DNA of 18,615 bases from JBHIBC01 sp046758905 (GTDB lineage Bacteria > Acidobacteriota > Polarisedimenticolia > Gp22-AA2), in contig JBHIBC010000055.1 of assembly GCA_046758905.1 (NCBI GenBank), positions 1 through 18,615 of the forward strand, given 5' to 3'. How positions within the stretch are numbered: position 1 is the first letter of the stretch; every line of letters begins with the position of its first letter. Positions 15,248 to 18,615 of this stretch are shown here, piece by piece. The notes under the pieces were generated by a model. That model was not told where the DNA came from, did not search any database, and saw nothing but the letters and a program-made list of their open reading frames with translations. Both the position numbers and the translations under genes were made by a program.

Positions 15248-15702
15248 GACGGCGCGCCGGCACCGGCCGACTGCACCTGAACGCCCGCCTGGTGCGCGAG
15301 CGCGACCGGGCGCGGGCCCGCGAGCTGCGCTGGCTGCTGCTGGCCGCGGCTGCGGCCGCCGTGCCCCTCCTGATGTACGTGGGGCAGCGGGTCGAGTTCA
15401 TCCGGCTCTCCTACGAGGTCGAGGCGCTGAGCAGGCAGAAGCGCGAGCAGGCCGACCTGAACAAGGAGCTCAAGGTGGAGAGGTCGATGCTCCGCGCCCC
15501 CGCCCGGATCGAGAGGCTGGCGCGGGGGTGGCTGGGGTTCGCCGATCCGCGGCCCGGGGACGTCAGGCGGGTGATGCTGTTCGACGGAAGCATCGAGGAG
15601 ATCCACGACCCCGTGGCGCAGCGCAACGATCCGCCGGAGCGCGGATACCTGGCGGCCGGAGTACTCGTGCCGCCGGCCGATCCGCGGGCGGAGGAACGGT
15701 GA
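15244..15702 (+). CDS. ftsL: Cell division protein FtsL-like
   Basis: 152 aa. Bitopic inner-membrane protein of the divisome that, with FtsB and FtsQ, activates the FtsW-FtsI septal synthase. Seen: basic cytoplasmic N-terminus (1-29), one membrane segment (about 30-47, WLLLAAAAAAVPLLMYVG), then a heptad-like stretch (about 50-82) ending APARIERLARGWLGFADP, the typical FtsL end of coil. A Pro/Arg-rich tail of about 50 residues follows. FtsL sequences are poorly conserved; assignment rests on topology, that terminal motif and position between rsmH and ftsI. The ATG overlaps the rsmH stop and its own TGA overlaps the ftsI GTG. Confidence 0.85.
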   Translation: MRRRAGTGRLHLNARLVRERDRARARELRWLLLAAAAAAVPLLMYVGQRVEFIRLSYEVEALSRQKREQADLNKELKVERSMLRAPARIERLARGWLGFADPRPGDVRRVMLFDGSIEEIHDPVAQRNDPPERGYLAAGVLVPPADPRAEER

Positions 15703-17840
15703 GCCGGCGGGAGGCGCGGCGGGTCGGCCGGCGGCGCGCCGGCAGCGGGCGGGTCGGCCGACGCCCCCGCGGGCCGGGGTCCGCCGACACCCGCGAGCGA
15801 CGCAAGCGCCTCATCCTGCTCGGCGCGGCCGTGGCCGCGGGGCTCCTGGCCCTCGGCGCCCGCTGCGCGCACCTACAGATCCTCAAGGCCCCCGAGCTGA
15901 TCGAGCGCGCGCGCGCGCAGCAGGAGAAAGCCGTCGTCCTCCACCCGCACCGCGGGCCGATCCTGGACCGGAACGGCAAGGAGCTGGCGCTGAGCCTGGC
16001 GGTCGATTCGGTCTACGCCGACCCCTCGTGCCTCGAGGATCCGGAGCGGGCCGCGCCGAAGCTGGCCCGCGTCCTCGGGATGCGGACCTCCGACGTGCGC
16101 AGGCGGCTCGACTGCGATCGGCACTTCGTCTGGCTGAGGAGGAAGATCACCCCCGACCTCAGGGATCGGATCGAGAGGCTCGGCCTGCGCGGCGTCGGCT
16201 TCGTGCGCGAGAGCCGCCGCTTCTACCCCAAGCGGACGCTCGCCGCGCACGTGCTGGGAGCGTGCGGCGTCGACAACCAGGGGCTCGCCGGGCTCGAGTT
16301 CGCGTTCGACAAGACCATCCGCGGCGTGCCGGGCCGGATCCTCTTCCTGCGCGACGGACGCGGGGGCCGGGTCCTCGACCGGGCGCGGACCGAGCCGATC
16401 CCGGGGGCCGGCCTGGTCCTGACGCTCGACGCCGTCATCCAGCACGCCGCCGAGCGCGGCCTGGACGCCGCGATGAGGGACACCGACGCCCGGGGGGCCG
16501 CCGCCGTCGTCCTGCGCCCGCGGACGGGGGAGGTGCTCGCCCTCGCGAACCGGCCCACCTTCGACCCCAACACCTTCTCGCGGGCGCGCGCGGCGGCGCG
16601 CCGCAACCGCGCGGTGTCCGACTTCTCCGAGCCGGGGTCGACCTTCAAGGCGATCATCGCGGCGGCCGTCCTGGAGGCCGGGCTGGTCCGCCCGGAGGAG
16701 GTCATCTGGTGCGGGAACGGGTCGATCACCGTGGCGCGCCACCGGTTCCGCGAGGACAGCCGGCCGTTCGGAGAGCTCACCTTCACCGAGGTGCTGTCGC
16801 GCTCGAGCAACGTGGGCGCCATCAGGGTCGCCTCCCGGATGCGCCCGGCCGACCTGCTCGAGGCCCTGCGGCGCTTCGGCTTCGGGAGCCGGACGGGGAT
16901 CGAGCTGCCGGCCGAGAGCGGCGGGCTGCTGCGCGACGTCTCCGACTGGTCGGGCCTGTCCCAGGCCTCCATCGCGATCGGGCAGGAGATCGGGGTGACC
17001 CCCCTGCAGCTGGCCGCGGCGTTCGGCGCCATCGCCAACGACGGCGTCTGGGTCCGCCCGCACATCGTGGGGGACGACGCAGGCGGCCGGCACCGGCGCG
17101 CGGCGGCCGGGCGCCGCCGGGTGGTCTCCGTCGGCACGGCGCGCGACCTGAGGGCGATGCTGACGACGGTGGTGTCGCGGGGCGGGACCGGCGAGCACGC
17201 GGCGCTGCCCGGCTACTCGGCCGCCGGCAAGACCGGCACCGCCCAGAAGATCGACGAGGGGGGGCGGTACAGCCGGGACAAGCACGTCGCCTGGTTCGCC
17301 GGGTTCGCCCCCGCCGAGCGGCCGGAGATCGTCGTCGTGGTGATGGTGGACGAGCCGCGGGGCAGGCGCTTCCACGGCGGCCAGGTCGCGGCGCCCGTCT
17401 TCTCCCGCATCGCCCTCGCCGCCCTGCGCTACCTGGGGGTCCCTCCCGATCGCGACGGGACCCTGATCTTCGATCGCCCGGCCCGCGCGGCGCGCCGCGA
17501 CGGTCGCGGCCTCGACCCGGCCGTCCCGGCCGTGCACAGGTTCGGCGCGCCGCCCCGAAGCGATGGCCGGGGCCGCCGGCAGGACGGACGCGTGCAGGCG
17601 GCCCTGGCGGCGCTGCGGCGGTCCCGGCCCGCGACGCGGGCCGGGGCGCCCGCTCGCGAGGAGAGACCGCCGGTGCCGATGCCGGACCTGAGCGGGATGA
17701 GCCTGCGCCAGGCCACCGAGACGCTCGCCGCCGTCGGTCTGGTCTGCAGGATGAATCGGTCGGGCGCCCGCGTGACGCGGCAGGCGCCGCGGGCGGGAAC
17801 GCCGGTGAAGCCGGGCGCCGCCTGCGTGGTGACCTACTGA
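15699..17840 (+). CDS. ftsI: Septal peptidoglycan transpeptidase (class B penicillin-binding protein, FtsI/PBP3 type) with C-terminal PASTA domain
   Basis: 713 aa. Cross-links stem peptides of septal peptidoglycan in the periplasm with FtsW. Start GTG 15699 overlaps the ftsL stop (GTGA) and has GGAGG 4 nt upstream. An unusually Arg/Gly-rich cytoplasmic tail (1-37) precedes the membrane anchor (about 38-54). The dimerisation/pedestal domain includes HRGPILDRNG; the transpeptidase domain shows S314-T-F-K317, S369-S-N371 and K511-T-G. A single PASTA domain (about 660-713, from MPDLSGMSLRQATE) follows a basic, Pro/Ala-rich linker (about 590-655). All catalytic motifs are intact. murE follows after 16 bp. 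Confidence 0.96.
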   Translation: MSRREARRVGRRRAGSGRVGRRPRGPGSADTRERRKRLILLGAAVAAGLLALGARCAHLQILKAPELIERARAQQEKAVVLHPHRGPILDRNGKELALSLAVDSVYADPSCLEDPERAAPKLARVLGMRTSDVRRRLDCDRHFVWLRRKITPDLRDRIERLGLRGVGFVRESRRFYPKRTLAAHVLGACGVDNQGLAGLEFAFDKTIRGVPGRILFLRDGRGGRVLDRARTEPIPGAGLVLTLDAVIQHAAERGLDAAMRDTDARGAAAVVLRPRTGEVLALANRPTFDPNTFSRARAAARRNRAVSDFSEPGSTFKAIIAAAVLEAGLVRPEEVIWCGNGSITVARHRFREDSRPFGELTFTEVLSRSSNVGAIRVASRMRPADLLEALRRFGFGSRTGIELPAESGGLLRDVSDWSGLSQASIAIGQEIGVTPLQLAAAFGAIANDGVWVRPHIVGDDAGGRHRRAAAGRRRVVSVGTARDLRAMLTTVVSRGGTGEHAALPGYSAAGKTGTAQKIDEGGRYSRDKHVAWFAGFAPAERPEIVVVVMVDEPRGRRFHGGQVAAPVFSRIALAALRYLGVPPDRDGTLIFDRPARAARRDGRGLDPAVPAVHRFGAPPRSDGRGRRQDGRVQAALAALRRSRPATRAGAPAREERPPVPMPDLSGMSLRQATETLAAVGLVCRMNRSGARVTRQAPRAGTPVKPGAACVVTY

Positions 17841-17856
17841 CGCTCGGGGAGAGCGC

Positions 17857-18615
17857 ATGCAGCTGAGGCTCGTTCTCGAGGACATCCCGAACGCGCGCCT
17901 TTGGGGCGACCCGGCGACCGCCGTCCGCGGGCTGGCGTACGACTCGCGCGCGGTGGAGCCGGGGTTCCTGTTCGCCGCGCTGCGCGGCCTCAAGCGCGAC
18001 GGGATCGATTTCGTCGCGCAGGCCCTGGAGCGGGGGGCGGCGGCGGTCATGGCGTCGCGGCCCCGCGGCCGCCACGCCGGCGTGGCCTGGGTGCAGGTCG
18101 AGGACGACCGGCGGGCGCTCGCCCTGGCCTCGCGCAACTATTACGGGCGCCCGGACGCGCGCATGACGATGCTCGCCGTCACCGGGACCAACGGCAAGAC
18201 CACGGTGGCCCACCTGCTCGAGGCGATCCTCGAGGAGGCCGGCCTGAAGCCCTGCCTCCTGGGGACCGTCCTGTACCGGCACGGGAGGGAGGAGATCCGC
18301 GCCGAGAGGACGACGCCGGAGTCGCTCGACCTGCACCGGCTCCTCGACCGGTTCGCGACGGCCGGCGCCCGCTCCTGCGCGATGGAGGTGTCGTCCCACT
18401 CGCTGGCGCTGAAGCGCGTCGCCGGGATCGACTTCCGCGCCGGCGTGTTCACCAACCTCTCCCGCGACCACCTCGACTTCCACGGCGACATGGAGTCGTA
18501 CCTGCAGGCCAAGGCGCTCCTGTTCCGCGGCCTGCGGCCGGACGCGGTCGCGGTTCTCAACGCGGACGATCCCCACACCGCCGCGTTGCGAGCCGCGACC
18601 CGCGCCCGGGTGGTG
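17857..18615 (+). CDS. murE: UDP-N-acetylmuramoyl-tripeptide synthetase MurE, 3' end beyond window
   Basis: The first 253 codons are present and the frame is open at the right edge. MurE adds the third stem-peptide residue to UDP-MurNAc-L-Ala-D-Glu in the cytoplasm using ATP. GGGGAG lies 5 nt before the ATG. Substrate-binding N-terminal domain includes DSRAVEPGFLFAALRG; the Mur ligase P-loop is VTGTNGKTT with K114; then LGTV, TTPESLDLHRLL, EVSSHSLALKRV and FTNLSRDHLDFHGDMESY, with the carbamylated-lysine site probably in QAKALLF. The DNPR-type motif that tells diaminopimelate from lysine enzymes lies outside the window. It is the fifth gene of the cluster. Confidence 0.96.
   Translation, partial: MQLRLVLEDIPNARLWGDPATAVRGLAYDSRAVEPGFLFAALRGLKRDGIDFVAQALERGAAAVMASRPRGRHAGVAWVQVEDDRRALALASRNYYGRPDARMTMLAVTGTNGKTTVAHLLEAILEEAGLKPCLLGTVLYRHGREEIRAERTTPESLDLHRLLDRFATAGARSCAMEVSSHSLALKRVAGIDFRAGVFTNLSRDHLDFHGDMESYLQAKALLFRGLRPDAVAVLNADDPHTAALRAATRARVV

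Noticed and set aside
15873..18137. 754-codon minus-strand open frame
   Set aside because: Antisense shadow of ftsI and murE.

Overview
The DNA is very GC-rich (roughly 70 % by eye), with strong G/C at third codon positions and GTG as well as ATG starts. The gene set suggests a didermic, protein-degrading bacterium: a standard mraZ-rsmH-ftsL-ftsI-murE division/cell-wall cluster, an outer-membrane-barrel-like protein, a lipoprotein, and exported hydrolases. DUF3857/transglutaminase proteins, a glutamate-carboxypeptidase-II-like M28 peptidase and a large secreted subtilase together fit Acidobacteriota or a neighbouring high-GC phylum. This is inference from gene content; no rRNA or other phylogenetic marker lies in the window. 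LAYOUT. (1) 1-2648, plus strand: a class III aminotransferase whose frame runs off the left edge, then a lipoprotein isoaspartyl peptidase/L-asparaginase. (2) 2689-6791: two divergent DUF3857/transglutaminase-like genes sharing a 120-bp promoter region. The minus-strand copy carries a single-base frameshift and has Asn where the catalytic Cys should be; the plus-strand copy is intact with a complete Cys-His-Asp triad. (3) 6792-13252, minus strand: an outer-membrane-like beta-barrel protein, a secreted S8 subtilase followed by a strong hairpin terminator, then a secreted M28 carboxypeptidase with its own TATAAT box, coupled by an ATGA overlap to a thioredoxin-reductase-like flavoprotein. The flavoprotein stop abuts the stop of the convergent transglutaminase gene. 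(4) 13256-13833: the only long gene-free stretch. It holds hairpins, then a near-consensus promoter followed by 10-bp-spaced GTGG repeats that match the MraZ operator design. (5) 13834-18615, plus strand: the mra cluster, with 4-nt stop/start overlaps at rsmH/ftsL and ftsL/ftsI, and murE cut by the right edge. HOW IT FITS TOGETHER. The left two-thirds looks like a peptide-scavenging neighbourhood: subtilase makes peptides, the M28 enzyme trims them, the isoaspartyl peptidase handles damaged or Asn-type peptides, and the aminotransferase may take amino nitrogen onward. The right third is core septal peptidoglycan synthesis, probably under MraZ autoregulation. I see no insertion sequence, CRISPR array, tRNA, rRNA or phage gene. 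I found no convincingly new system. The best candidates for follow-up are the active/inactive transglutaminase pair, the compact MraZ operator with a mirrored half-site, and the peptidase-flavoprotein coupled pair.
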